Source: XYD12-FULL-36-8 sp964391015
GTDB taxonomy: Bacteria > Bacteroidota > Ignavibacteria > Ignavibacteriales > Ignavibacteriaceae
DNA length: 64,000 nucleotides
Reading direction: 5' to 3'
NCBI GenBank assembly: GCA_964391015.1
Contig: CAYMKU010000007.1
Span: 51,307 to 115,306, forward strand
Made by a program: the position numbers and the translations under genes. Below the pieces are notes generated by a model that was not told the DNA's origin, made no database searches, and saw only the letters and a program-made list of their open reading frames with translations. Below, piece by piece: positions 7,975 to 16,656 of this stretch; the stretch's first letter is position 1; every line of letters starts with the position of its first letter.

Positions 7975-9507
7975 ATGGAGAAAAATATGTTTGGCAAAAA
8001 ACCGTCCTCCAGAAATCCATGGGTATGGGTTCCTTCTTTATACTTCACTCAAGGTATTCCTTATGTAATGGTAATGTCTGTTTCGGTAATGATGTATAAG
8101 AATCTGAATGTATCTAACGCTGACATTGCTTTTTTTACAAGTCTGCTTTATTTCCCATGGTTCTTAAAATTTGCATGGGGTCCTTTTATTGATATGTTCA
8201 AAACAAAAAGATTTTGGACAACTACTATGCAACTTTTAGTTGGAGTTGCTTTATTCGGGATTGCATTTAGCTTGCCTACACCAATTTATTGGAGCTTAAC
8301 TCTAATTGTATTTGCTTTGATGGCTTTAGCATCTGCAACTCACGATATTGCTGCCGACGGTTTTTACATGTTAAGCTTAGAGCAGCAGCAGCAGGCAGCA
8401 TTTGTCGGCGTTCGCTCTACCTTTTACCGTGTTGCCACTATTGTTGGTTCTGGAGTGCTTGTTGTTATTGCAGGACAATTGGCTCCGGGCATAGGATTTA
8501 AAAATGCATGGTCTACTGTTTTTATGATTATCGGAAGTTTGTTCATTATACTTTTCCTTTACCATAAATTTATTCTCCCATATCCAGTTGAAGATGAAGG
8601 AACACTAAAAAATAAAAAGCTGAGCGGCTTACAATTAGCCATGTTATTTGGTGGATTTATCCTTTTTGCAGGAATTTTTTATTTGGCATTCATGCTTTTG
8701 AGCTTCATTCTTTCATTATTTGGAATTGTTTCACCATGGAAAACAATCGTTGCTACAATTCTATTAGTTTTAATTTTTGTTATTCTCCTTAGAACTTTCG
8801 TTGCATCATTTGTTGAGAAGTTCGAAAAATCTGAGAACAAAAACGAAGTGTTATTACCCTTCATAGAATTCTTAAAAGCTTTTGTAATTTTTATGCAGAA
8901 AAAGGATATATGGAATATCCTCGGTTTTCTCCTATTCTTCCGATTTGCCGAAGCTCAACTTGTTAAGTTAGTTCAACCATTTCTACTCGATCCAAGAAGC
9001 AAAGGAGGACTTGAACTGACAACTTCTGAAGTGGGAATTGTTTATGGTACAGTTGGTATTATTGCCCTTACTGCAGGAGGATTGATAGGCGGATATCTAA
9101 TATCAAGAAAAGGATTAAAGTGGTGGTTATGGCCAATGGTATTAATCATGCATACGCCTGATTTAGCATTTGTTTATCTCTCACAATATCAACCCACAAA
9201 TTTCGTTTTGATAAACTTGGCTGTTGCATTGGAGCAATTTGGTTATGGCTTCGGATTTACAGCTTATATGATGTTTATGATTATGATTTCACAAGGTGAA
9301 CACAAAACAGCCCATTATGCTATCTGTACCGGAATAATGGCTTTGGGAATGATGCTTCCCGGAATGTACAGCGGTGCGCTACAAGAAAATATAGGATATC
9401 AGAATTTCTTTTTATGGGTAATTATTTCAACTATACCAGGTTTTGCCGTTGCGGCTTTAGTTAAAATCAATCCTGAGTTTGGAAAGAAAAAATCTGAAGG
9501 GAAATAA
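7975..9507 (+). CDS. MFS permease, AmpG-like (muropeptide uptake)
   Basis: This 510-residue transporter of the major facilitator superfamily has about 12 hydrophobic segments. The N-terminus (PSLYFTQGIPYVMVM, then FPWFLKFAWGPFID) is the characteristic AmpG/acetyl-CoA-transporter pattern, where the first helix runs into a Gln-Gly-Pro/Ile-Pro motif. A long insert with two extra hydrophobic stretches lies between residues about 210 and 280. AmpG imports GlcNAc-anhydroMurNAc muropeptides into the cytoplasm; the GH3 hexosaminidase and sugar kinase beside it would process such a substrate. It starts 34 bases after the kinase gene and ends one base before the next start, so the set is one operon. 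Confidence 0.85.
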   Translation: MEKNMFGKKPSSRNPWVWVPSLYFTQGIPYVMVMSVSVMMYKNLNVSNADIAFFTSLLYFPWFLKFAWGPFIDMFKTKRFWTTTMQLLVGVALFGIAFSLPTPIYWSLTLIVFALMALASATHDIAADGFYMLSLEQQQQAAFVGVRSTFYRVATIVGSGVLVVIAGQLAPGIGFKNAWSTVFMIIGSLFIILFLYHKFILPYPVEDEGTLKNKKLSGLQLAMLFGGFILFAGIFYLAFMLLSFILSLFGIVSPWKTIVATILLVLIFVILLRTFVASFVEKFEKSENKNEVLLPFIEFLKAFVIFMQKKDIWNILGFLLFFRFAEAQLVKLVQPFLLDPRSKGGLELTTSEVGIVYGTVGIIALTAGGLIGGYLISRKGLKWWLWPMVLIMHTPDLAFVYLSQYQPTNFVLINLAVALEQFGYGFGFTAYMMFMIMISQGEHKTAHYAICTGIMALGMMLPGMYSGALQENIGYQNFFLWVIISTIPGFAVAALVKINPEFGKKKSEGK

Positions 9508-9508
9508 A

Positions 9509-10696
9509 ATGAAAATACTTTATTCCATAATTCATTTTGTTATTTTTCTTTTTATTATCTCATGCTCGTCAACAATCCAACAAAATAATCAGCAGCAATT
9601 CTCAACAGTTTTATCACCACCTATTTTCTCAGAGATAGATAGCTTAATTGAGAGGGCTATCATTGATTCTGCTTTTCCTGGTACTGTTTTTTTAGTTTCA
9701 AAAGATGGGCAGATTGTTCATGAAAAAGCGTATGGTAATTATACTTACGACAAATCTTCTCCGAAAATGAAGCTCAATACAATTTTTGATTTAGCTTCTG
9801 TCTCTAAAGTTGTTGGAACAACTACTGCCGCAATGATGCTAATTGATAAAGGAGAACTAGATCTTGATGACAAGGTGATAAAATATTTACCTGAGTTTAA
9901 TAATCACGGAAAAGAGAATATAACAATTCGAAATTTACTTCTTCACAATTCTGGTTTAGCATCTTTCAAAAAATATTATGATGTATATTCGACCGCTGAT
10001 GAGGTTGTCAATGATATAATGAACTTATCTCCTGAACAAGAACCTGGCAGCAAATATGTTTACAGCGATCTTGGAATGATTACACTTCAAAAGGTTATAG
10101 AAAAGATTTGCAGAAAAAGCTTAGATAAATTTCTTGAAGAAAATTTATTCCTCCCTTTGGGTATGAATTCCACAATGTACAACCCTTCCTCAAAACAAAA
10201 AGATAGCTGCGCTCCCACAGAGTTTGATGATTTCTGGAGGATGAGGCAACTTCAGGGTGAAGTTCACGATGAACGTGCGCATATGTTAAATGGAGTGGCA
10301 GGTCATGCTGGACTCTTTTCTACAGCATCTGATCTTGCAAAATTTCTCCAAATGGTTTTGCAAAAAGGTAATTATCAAGGAAGACAATTTATAAAACCGG
10401 AAACGATTGATTTGTTCACAAGAAAGCAGTCTGACCAAAGTACAAGAGGGCTTGGTTGGGATACAAAATCTCCTGAAGGTTCTTCGGCAGGAAAATATTT
10501 TAGCTTGTTATCGTATGGACATACCGGTTATACTGGAACATCTGTTTGGACTGATCCTTTATTAAAGACTTTTGTCATTCTTCTAACAAACCGAGTATAT
10601 CCTACAAGAAATAATACAAAAATATCTCAAGTCCGCCCGCTTATCCACGATGCAATTTATCAAGCAATAATAAAAAATTATTATCCGCTAAAATGA
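9509..10696 (+). CDS. Serine hydrolase lipoprotein, beta-lactamase/AmpC fold
   Basis: The ATG at 9509 comes one base after the permease stop (TAAAATG), and gives 395 residues with a lipoprotein signal (FLFIISCSS). An earlier in-frame ATG at 9479 lies inside the permease and would spoil the signal peptide, so I reject it. The class C beta-lactamase family motifs are SVSK (Ser97, Lys100), YSD in KYVYSDLGM as the Tyr-X-Asn-like motif, and HTG in YGHTGYTG. Such enzymes are D-Ala-D-Ala peptidases or esterases (AmpH, EstB) as often as beta-lactamases. In this operon a peptidoglycan peptide-trimming role is plausible. It is anchored in the envelope. Confidence 0.88.
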   Translation: MKILYSIIHFVIFLFIISCSSTIQQNNQQQFSTVLSPPIFSEIDSLIERAIIDSAFPGTVFLVSKDGQIVHEKAYGNYTYDKSSPKMKLNTIFDLASVSKVVGTTTAAMMLIDKGELDLDDKVIKYLPEFNNHGKENITIRNLLLHNSGLASFKKYYDVYSTADEVVNDIMNLSPEQEPGSKYVYSDLGMITLQKVIEKICRKSLDKFLEENLFLPLGMNSTMYNPSSKQKDSCAPTEFDDFWRMRQLQGEVHDERAHMLNGVAGHAGLFSTASDLAKFLQMVLQKGNYQGRQFIKPETIDLFTRKQSDQSTRGLGWDTKSPEGSSAGKYFSLLSYGHTGYTGTSVWTDPLLKTFVILLTNRVYPTRNNTKISQVRPLIHDAIYQAIIKNYYPLK

Positions 10697-12420
10697 CTTC
10701 GGGAAAGAAAATCACTTATCCTTCAGTTTTCAACCTTACAAAAGAGGATAAGAAGTGGATTGAAGAAACAATTAGCAGTCTATCACTCAGCGAAAAATGT
10801 GCTCAGCTTGTAATGCCTTGGGTTTTAGGAAATTATATGAGTGTGGATGCTGAAGGGTACAAAAGACTTGTTAGACTTGTAAGGGATCTTAAAGTCGGAG
10901 GATTAATTTTTTTCTCCGGTGATATTTTAAATCAAGCTATGCTCACAAATAAAATGCAAGCATTGGCCGATATTCCTCTTTTAATTGCTTCTGATTTTGA
11001 GCGCGGACTTGGCATGAGATTGAAAGACGGATTAGAATTTCCTTACGCGATGGCTCTTGCTGCAACTGGTGACTTAACTTTAGCATTTAAGCTCGGTAAA
11101 GCAATCGCCGAAGAAGCACGTGCAATTGGTGTTCATCAAAATTATGCGCCCGTTGCTGATATCAACAATAATCCTGAAAATCCAATCATAAATATTCGAG
11201 CATTCTCTGAGGATAAAAAATTAACTTCAGATTTTTGTTCCGCATTTATCAATGGAACAGCTTCAGCAAGAGTTTTAACTACAGCAAAGCATTTTCCAGG
11301 ACATGGGAATACACATATTGATTCTCATTTAGAAATTCCAATAATCACGGGAAATATAAAAACACTTCTTCAAAATGAACTTGTACCTTTTTCAGCTTCT
11401 ATCAAAGCAGGCGTTCATTCAATAATGGCGGGACATCTTGGAATTCCAGGAATAGAAAAAAATCCGAAGATCACTGCAACGCTTTCGCAAAAAGTAATAA
11501 CCGATCTGCTGAAAAACAAAATGAAATTTGATGGCTTAATCGTTACCGACGCAATGAATATGGAATCGGTCACAAAAAATTTTTCCGCTGCAGATGCAAC
11601 GGTTAAAGCTTTCAAAGCCGGTAATGATTTAATACTCTTTCCGCCTGATGAAGAAATTGCCATTGATGCTTTGCATACCGCCGTCAAATATGGAGAGTTT
11701 AACAACGAAAGAATCAATCATAGTTTAAGAAAATTACTAGCTGCTAAGAGATGGCTAAAGATTGAGGATAAACGATTTATAAATCTTAATGACATACCTA
11801 AAACTGTTAGTTCAAAAAAACATTTTGCTTTAGCAGAAATAATTGCAGAAAAATCAATCACGTTGGTTAAGAATAAAAAACACATACTCCCGATTGATAA
11901 ATCAAAGCATAAAAATATTTTCTGGATAACGATTACTGAAGGATTAGGAAGTGAATCGGAAGAATTTTTTCAATCACTTCTTCAAGAAAACTTTCCACAT
12001 TCGATGACTGCGTTAATTCATGAGCAGACAAATGATAATTACTATAAACAAGCTTTAATAGCTGCTCGTGAAGTTGATTTAATCATTCTTTCCTCTTTCA
12101 TACGTGTAAAAGCTTATCAAGGAACAATAAGTGTATCGAAGAAACATGAAGAATTCATCCGAAAAATTTTGAACATGAAGATTCCGGTTGTGGTGGTAAG
12201 CTTTGGAAATCCTTATTTGTTGTCTTTATTCCCAAAAGTTAGTTCATATTTATGCGCTTATGGAGATACCAAAGTTTCGCAAAAAGCAATGTTAAAGGCA
12301 TTGATTGGTGAGATTGATATTCAAGGAAAACTTCCAATTTCAATTCCAAAAACCAAATTCAAAGTTGGACATGGAATAAACCAACTTTCTGTTAAAACGA
12401 CAAAAATAAAATTTGAGTAA
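10693..12420 (+). CDS. Glycoside hydrolase family 3, NagZ-like beta-N-acetylhexosaminidase
   Basis: The 575-residue enzyme begins on the last four bases of the previous gene (ATGA overlap). It shows the NagZ signature KHFPGHG (Lys199-His200) with the following THIDSHLEIP, where the flexible-loop His acts as general acid/base, and the catalytic nucleophile Asp286 in VTDAMNM. A C-terminal alpha/beta domain (about 380-575) follows, as in the two-domain GH3 enzymes. No signal peptide is apparent, so it should act in the cytoplasm, removing GlcNAc from the anhydromuropeptides brought in by the AmpG-like permease. The gene gives the operon its peptidoglycan-recycling character. Confidence 0.92.
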   Translation: MTSGKKITYPSVFNLTKEDKKWIEETISSLSLSEKCAQLVMPWVLGNYMSVDAEGYKRLVRLVRDLKVGGLIFFSGDILNQAMLTNKMQALADIPLLIASDFERGLGMRLKDGLEFPYAMALAATGDLTLAFKLGKAIAEEARAIGVHQNYAPVADINNNPENPIINIRAFSEDKKLTSDFCSAFINGTASARVLTTAKHFPGHGNTHIDSHLEIPIITGNIKTLLQNELVPFSASIKAGVHSIMAGHLGIPGIEKNPKITATLSQKVITDLLKNKMKFDGLIVTDAMNMESVTKNFSAADATVKAFKAGNDLILFPPDEEIAIDALHTAVKYGEFNNERINHSLRKLLAAKRWLKIEDKRFINLNDIPKTVSSKKHFALAEIIAEKSITLVKNKKHILPIDKSKHKNIFWITITEGLGSESEEFFQSLLQENFPHSMTALIHEQTNDNYYKQALIAAREVDLIILSSFIRVKAYQGTISVSKKHEEFIRKILNMKIPVVVVSFGNPYLLSLFPKVSSYLCAYGDTKVSQKAMLKALIGEIDIQGKLPISIPKTKFKVGHGINQLSVKTTKIKFE

Positions 12421-12422
12421 AT

Positions 12423-12623
12423 ATGACACTAAGAAGATCTAAAAATTCAATGGTAGCCGGTGTGTGTGCTGGAATTGCCGAGTGGCTGGGATGGGATGTA
12501 ACTCTCGTTCGAGTAGGATACGTTTTGGTTTCAATTCTAAGTGCTGCATTCCCCGGAATTCTTATCTACATCATTCTTTGGATAATAATGCCACCTCCGG
12601 ATTCCAATAACTCGATGGTGTGA
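12423..12623 (+). CDS. PspC-domain membrane protein
   Basis: A 66-residue protein consisting almost only of a PspC domain: an N-terminal basic segment (LRRSKNSMVAGVCAGIAEWLGWD) and one hydrophobic helix ending in IILWIIMPP. PspC proteins sit in the inner membrane and take part in phage-shock or envelope-stress signalling or, in this short form, act as toxin-like or accessory membrane proteins. It begins two bases after the GH3 stop, so it is transcribed with the recycling genes. Confidence 0.88.
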   Translation: MTLRRSKNSMVAGVCAGIAEWLGWDVTLVRVGYVLVSILSAAFPGILIYIILWIIMPPPDSNNSMV

Positions 12624-12631
12624 TTCCATGA

Positions 12632-12658
12632 GTAGGGACATAATGCGCTATGCCCCAT
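12632..12658. repeat. REP-like palindrome (family of the 47-48 kb RAYT)
   Basis: The arm GTAGGGACATA and its imperfect complement TATGCCCC flank an AATGCGC centre. It matches the palindromes around the transposase at 47408-48027 and lies just after the PspC gene, between convergent genes, where it may also act as a terminator. Confidence 0.6.
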
Positions 12659-12662
12659 AATT

Positions 12663-12998
12663 TTATTTTTTAATTATTCCAACTTTGTTTGCAAACTCTG
12701 CGCTAAAATCTTCAATCATCTTTGACGTTTCGGAATTCTTTGTTGCACGTAAATATGTATCAGCCAATTTTAACAACGTTTGATGAACATGAACATTCAT
12801 ATCTTCGACCATCATTTCTTTCGTCCAAAGATCAATTCCCATAGTTACTTTTTCTTTATTATCCCAAATTGAAAACATCATAGATGAACAATCTTTCTTT
12901 CCGGTTTTTCCTGAATCGGGAGCTTCCCACTGAATACGGGTTGGAACTTTGTTATCGTCTAAATCAATTGTAAGATGAATTTCGTTTGTTGTCGACAT
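12663..12998 (-). CDS. gldC: Gliding motility protein GldC
   Basis: The 111-residue protein aligns along its whole length with what I remember of Flavobacterium GldC: an N-terminal LTIDLDDNKVPTRIQW strand, the central IDLWTKEM motif, then MNVHVHQTLLKLADTYLRAT and a C-terminal helix rich in Asp, Phe and Lys. GldC is a small soluble cytoplasmic protein of unknown mechanism that assists gliding in Bacteroidetes. It is also kept in non-gliding relatives. The start has a good ribosome site (GGAGAG, three bases before ATG). The gene is alone here and is bracketed by two REP-like palindromes. Confidence 0.85.
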   Translation of the reverse strand: MSTTNEIHLTIDLDDNKVPTRIQWEAPDSGKTGKKDCSSMMFSIWDNKEKVTMGIDLWTKEMMVEDMNVHVHQTLLKLADTYLRATKNSETSKMIEDFSAEFANKVGIIKK

Positions 12999-13037
12999 AA
13001 ACTCTCCAAATTTGTATATGTAAATCTAAACAATTGT

Positions 13038-13063
13038 GAGGACATGGTGCATTATACCTCTAC
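13038..13063. repeat. Degenerate REP-like palindrome upstream of gldC
   Basis: The sequence GAGGACATGGTGC followed by ATTATACCTCTAC is a decayed copy of the GTAGGGACAT-type palindrome. It lies 40 bases in front of gldC, opposite the copy that follows the gene. Confidence 0.45.
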
Positions 13064-13139
13064 AAAATTGGTCTGGAAAATTCCTTTCATTTGTTGTGAT
13101 ATGGATTTATTTTATCAACGGATATAAATTATTATTATC

Positions 13140-13682
13140 ATGAAAACCATTAACCTCATTCTATTTTTTTGTATAATGTTTACAAGAGAATTACTGCCTC
13201 AAGAAAGCTTAAGCATCGGAACATATTTGGGAGGTGGTATAATAAGCGGCAACACGACAGGTAAAGGAAGTTTTTCATCATCGGTATTTTTGGAAGTTGA
13301 TCCGGGATTTTATCAAGACTTATCTTTCCGTTTCAGCTTTCTTTATCACACCGATTTTAATTCTATACTGCCCAATACAACAAAAAGATATTATCCTTTT
13401 CTAAAAGGATTTGGGCTGAAAGGAATAACTTCGCAAAGCATCGAACCAAATCTTTTTATTGAGGAAGGATTAGGACTAATTGCAATAAACGATAGAACTC
13501 TTAGCGGAACTAATGAGTGGGATTATGGAGTTAATTTTTCTATCGCTGCCGGATTTAATATGAGAAATATAGAAAACAAAGGATTTAAGATAAGTTTAGG
13601 AACAGAGTATGGATTGACATTCTTTAATACTCTTCCTTCTTACTTCTCAATATACCTGCAAGCACAGTATTTCATCTACTAA
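13140..13682 (+). CDS. Secreted or outer-membrane beta-barrel-like protein, unknown function
   Basis: The 180-residue protein starts with a signal peptide (MKTINLILFFCIMF) and then has alternating aromatic and glycine-rich strands (LSIGTYLGGGIISG, LSFRFSFLYHTDF, VNFSIAAGFNMRN, ISLGTEYGLTFF). It ends with a Phe-Ile-Tyr, the usual terminal aromatic residue of outer-membrane barrels. The pattern fits a small eight-strand barrel of the OmpW/OprB-like size, but I recognise no named family. It faces the S46 peptidase gene, with a hairpin between them. Confidence 0.6.
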   Translation: MKTINLILFFCIMFTRELLPQESLSIGTYLGGGIISGNTTGKGSFSSSVFLEVDPGFYQDLSFRFSFLYHTDFNSILPNTTKRYYPFLKGFGLKGITSQSIEPNLFIEEGLGLIAINDRTLSGTNEWDYGVNFSIAAGFNMRNIENKGFKISLGTEYGLTFFNTLPSYFSIYLQAQYFIY

Positions 13683-13716
13683 AAGTATTTCGATAACCAA
13701 AATAAATTATCGGGGA

Positions 13717-13751
13717 GATGTGTCACTCTTCGAAATGCATAGAGTGACATC
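13717..13751. terminator. Hairpin between convergent genes
   Basis: The arms TGTCACTCT (13721-13729) and AGAGTGACA (13741-13749) are perfectly complementary and are extended by GAT/ATC outside. A short T-run follows on the plus strand. It lies between the barrel gene and the S46 peptidase gene and can stop transcription from both sides. The core resembles the TGTCACACT hairpin at 52279-52307. Confidence 0.6.
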
Positions 13752-13760
13752 GTGAATTTT

Positions 13761-15971
13761 TTACTGCGCCACTTTATTAAACTGTTCTTGTGTCAAAACC
13801 ATTTTTCCATTTAGAAGTTCATCGCTCAAACGGGTGGCTTTGTACATATCTTTAATTGCCTCTATCATCCCTGCTGAATGAACTCCGACACATCTGTTCT
13901 TTTCATCTGAATAAATGAAATTACCTGGGAGACTCTCGACGTTGCCATCAAATGCTAATCCAATAATCTCTGCGTTTTGATTAATGATTGGACTTCCGGA
14001 ATTCCCGCCGACTATGTCATTCGTAGAAACAAAATTGAACGGTGTCTCTAAATCAAAATCTTGGGGAGGATTTTGCCAGCGTTCGGGCAAGCTCCATGGA
14101 AATTTCTTATCAAAGGAATAGTAACGATCATACATGCCGTAGAAAGTTGTGAATGCCGGGGCTTCGGTTGCATTATATTCATAACCTTTCACAACACCAT
14201 CAGAAATTCTTAAAGTAAATGTTGCATCAGGTGGAATTGAAGTGCCATAAACTTCGAATAATGCCCTGCCCAAATCTTGATTGAATGCTTCTTCTTGATC
14301 ATTCAACGAAGCCATTTTTTGCGATAGCTCATTTCTTCTTTCGCCGGAATGAACAAGAAAATAAATAAATGGATCGTCAGAATTTAGAATTGCATCTGCA
14401 CCTTTTTTAACAAGCTCTTTCACCTTCTCAGTACTTGTTATTGAAGAATTGTTCAGCATATAATTAACAGCATCATTTCCTTGTTTTCCGTTTGTAATTT
14501 TTTTCAACAATGGATGATCTTGTCCCAAATAATCGTAGGCCATGTTCAATTGAAGAAGAAGCAATTCTCTGCTCATATCAACATTCAAATCTTGAGGGAA
14601 AATCGAAGCAATCGCACTATCCAGTTGTTCACCTTGAAGTTCACTTTTTCTTTGTTCAACTGGAAGCTTTAATTGCTGAGCAAGATTTATAAGGTCCTGT
14701 GCTATATAAAAATATTCCGAAGTTCTAAGAGGACTCAATGAAAGAGCAAATAATTCGTTAGCAAATTCTCTGGCTTCACTTTTAACACTTGAGATTTTCT
14801 CCCAAAGATTTCCATACTTTGCTTCAAGTTTAGAATCTGACTGAATAGCTTGTCTGAAATTTTTTTCGAAATCTTTTTTCTTTTGTATTAATATTGGATC
14901 TCTTAATCCATCGAGCATACCACTGATTGCTTTACGGCTATTCGAAAAACTCAACGCACGATTCATATACGCTTCTTTTTTATCAGGATACTTGTCTAAC
15001 ATCTGGTAGTAAATTTTTTCAAGGCTTCCAAGCATACTTACAGTTCTCGGATAACTAATATCTCTTAGATATTGCAACTGAGAAAATATAAAGAGGCGAT
15101 TTGTTGTACCGGGATTTCCTACAACAAAAACTGGTTCACCGAGAACTGCACCGTTAGAACTCCACTTGAAATAATGATCAGTTTTTAGCGGCTTACCTTT
15201 TTCATCATAAACGCGATAAAAAGTGCAATCGAGGTTGTAACGAGGATAAGTGAAATTGTCTGGATCACCGCCAAAATATCCAAGCTGATGTTCTGGCGTA
15301 AAAACTAATCTTACATCTTTATAAGTTTTATAACCATACAACGAATATTTACCACCATAATATAATTTCGTTATTTTGACTTTCAGACCAGTAGCACCTG
15401 ACTCTTTCGATTGAATTTTAGCAATCTTGTTTTCCTCATTTGCAATTTTTTCTTCTTCAGTTTTTCCTTCATCAATTGCTTTTTGAATTTCATCGGTAAC
15501 ATCTTTAATAAGCACAAGTTGATCCACAAACAAACCGGGAACTTTCCTTTCGTCTTCAAGGGTTTTTGCCCAAAACCCAGATTCATTAAAATCCTCTCCT
15601 TCTTTTGTAATCTTGATGATATTTTCTCGCGAACAATGATTATTCGTCATGATCAGGCCATCACCCGAAACAAAAGAAGCTGAACAATAAGTCGCAAACT
15701 TTAGTGCAGCAAGCCGTACGTGATTGAACCATTCATCGTTGGGTGTGAAATTATATGTCTTTTGAAAATGAGCTTTCGGAGGGAAGTCAAATGTCCACAT
15801 TGTTCCGGTATCAAATTTTCCCGCTTTAACTGTATCTAAGTTCAACCATGAATATTCGGATTGAACTATTCCAGAGTATTTTTGTACTTCAGATGTCGAT
15901 GAACAGCCGGAAATAATTATAATGGCTATTACAATGATGAAAAGCTTTAAAAGATTTCGTGGGTTTTTCAT
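13761..15971 (-). CDS. S46-family dipeptidyl-peptidase (DPP7/DPP11 type), lipoprotein
   Basis: A 736-residue enzyme with a lipoprotein signal (IIIISGCSS; acylated Cys23). The chymotrypsin-like triad of family S46 is visible: His112 in MTNNHC and Ser658 in GGNSGSPI, with the conserved FDGN stretch after the serine. S46 enzymes release dipeptides from the N-termini of peptides in the periplasm of peptide-using bacteria. Eighteen residues after Ser658 is a Gly, the state described for hydrophobic-preferring DPP7, whereas Asp/Glu-specific DPP11 has Arg there; I give this from memory. The gene is not in an obvious operon. Confidence 0.92.
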   Translation of the reverse strand: MKNPRNLLKLFIIVIAIIIISGCSSTSEVQKYSGIVQSEYSWLNLDTVKAGKFDTGTMWTFDFPPKAHFQKTYNFTPNDEWFNHVRLAALKFATYCSASFVSGDGLIMTNNHCSRENIIKITKEGEDFNESGFWAKTLEDERKVPGLFVDQLVLIKDVTDEIQKAIDEGKTEEEKIANEENKIAKIQSKESGATGLKVKITKLYYGGKYSLYGYKTYKDVRLVFTPEHQLGYFGGDPDNFTYPRYNLDCTFYRVYDEKGKPLKTDHYFKWSSNGAVLGEPVFVVGNPGTTNRLFIFSQLQYLRDISYPRTVSMLGSLEKIYYQMLDKYPDKKEAYMNRALSFSNSRKAISGMLDGLRDPILIQKKKDFEKNFRQAIQSDSKLEAKYGNLWEKISSVKSEAREFANELFALSLSPLRTSEYFYIAQDLINLAQQLKLPVEQRKSELQGEQLDSAIASIFPQDLNVDMSRELLLLQLNMAYDYLGQDHPLLKKITNGKQGNDAVNYMLNNSSITSTEKVKELVKKGADAILNSDDPFIYFLVHSGERRNELSQKMASLNDQEEAFNQDLGRALFEVYGTSIPPDATFTLRISDGVVKGYEYNATEAPAFTTFYGMYDRYYSFDKKFPWSLPERWQNPPQDFDLETPFNFVSTNDIVGGNSGSPIINQNAEIIGLAFDGNVESLPGNFIYSDEKNRCVGVHSAGMIEAIKDMYKATRLSDELLNGKMVLTQEQFNKVAQ

Positions 15972-16093
15972 AATATACCTGTAATTAAGAATATGTAAAG
16001 TTATTTTTATATGTTAAGTTGGGAAAGATGGAAATGATCATACTACATGATGAAGAGAACTTTAATGTGATGTGAATTTTGTACACATGATTG

Positions 16094-16121
16094 GAGCTGA
16101 CTTCAGCTAACGCTGAACCCC
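16094..16121. repeat. Possible small dispersed palindromic repeat
   Basis: On the minus strand the arms TCAGC-GTTA-GCTGA form a hairpin inside a stretch beginning GGGGTTCAGC. This kind of short GC-richer hairpin in AT-rich spacer is typical of dispersed intergenic repeats. Other copies were not found in the window. Confidence 0.3.
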
Positions 16122-16157
16122 TGATAACGTAACTCAAAACACCTCTGCTCCTGTAAA

Positions 16158-16469
16158 TCAGATATATGAGTCGGGCTGATATAAAGGTTCTATTTCCCAC
16201 TCGTCCTCTATTGTCCCGATACAATGCGAACATTTTTGAACATTGAAAACCACTTTTTCCTCATTCGGCGTTGCTCTAACAAAATTTAAGATTGTCTTGC
16301 AACTTGAACATTGCACAATGTGACAAGTGATTGTCTTTGCACTGCAACTGGGACAAATGAATCCTAAATCGCCGGGAGACTCATCAGGGTTTACGAGAAA
16401 GATACCATTACATTTTGAGTTATTGCATTTTGCAAAGTGCCAGTTTGTAGTAGATGAAGTTTCGATAAT
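16158..16469 (-). pseudogene. Tandem zinc-ribbon protein lacking a standard start codon
   Basis: The minus strand has a clean 103-codon frame ending in TGA at 16158, with two pairs of metal-binding cysteines: CNNSKC with CPSC (residues about 15-42), then CSSC with CSHC (about 54-83). This looks like two zinc ribbons back to back. In this frame an in-frame TGA lies just upstream (16476-16478), and between it and the first ribbon there is no ATG, GTG or TTG; the only candidate initiator is ATT at 16467-16469, preceded by a GAGAGA run. The gene is either a real gene using a rare ATT start, a gene broken by a frameshift or start loss, or a sequencing error. The cysteine pattern is far from random, so the coding origin is likely; the function is unknown. 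Confidence 0.55.
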
Positions 16470-16656
16470 TCTCTCTCAATAAAATTGTTGTTTAACTTAG
16501 TTAGTTGAAGTTAAAAAGTCCATTGAAAAAAATCTGCCCAATAATTTTTTTTGTGAAAGGTTAGCAATAAATTGTTGTGCTAAAATTTTAACACTTCAAA
16601 GGTTCAATAAAAAAAATTAAAAAGCAAAGCCATAATTTTTAAACTGAAAGGTAAAA

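Noticed and set aside
9479..9508. Upstream ATG for the serine hydrolase gene
   Set aside because: It lies inside the permease, adds charged residues before the lipoprotein signal and leaves no ribosome site; the ATG at 9509 is better.
15985..16233. An 82-codon minus-strand frame overlapping the zinc-ribbon region
   Set aside because: It runs in a different frame from the cysteine-rich frame and shows no domain; the zinc-ribbon frame is the better coding candidate.
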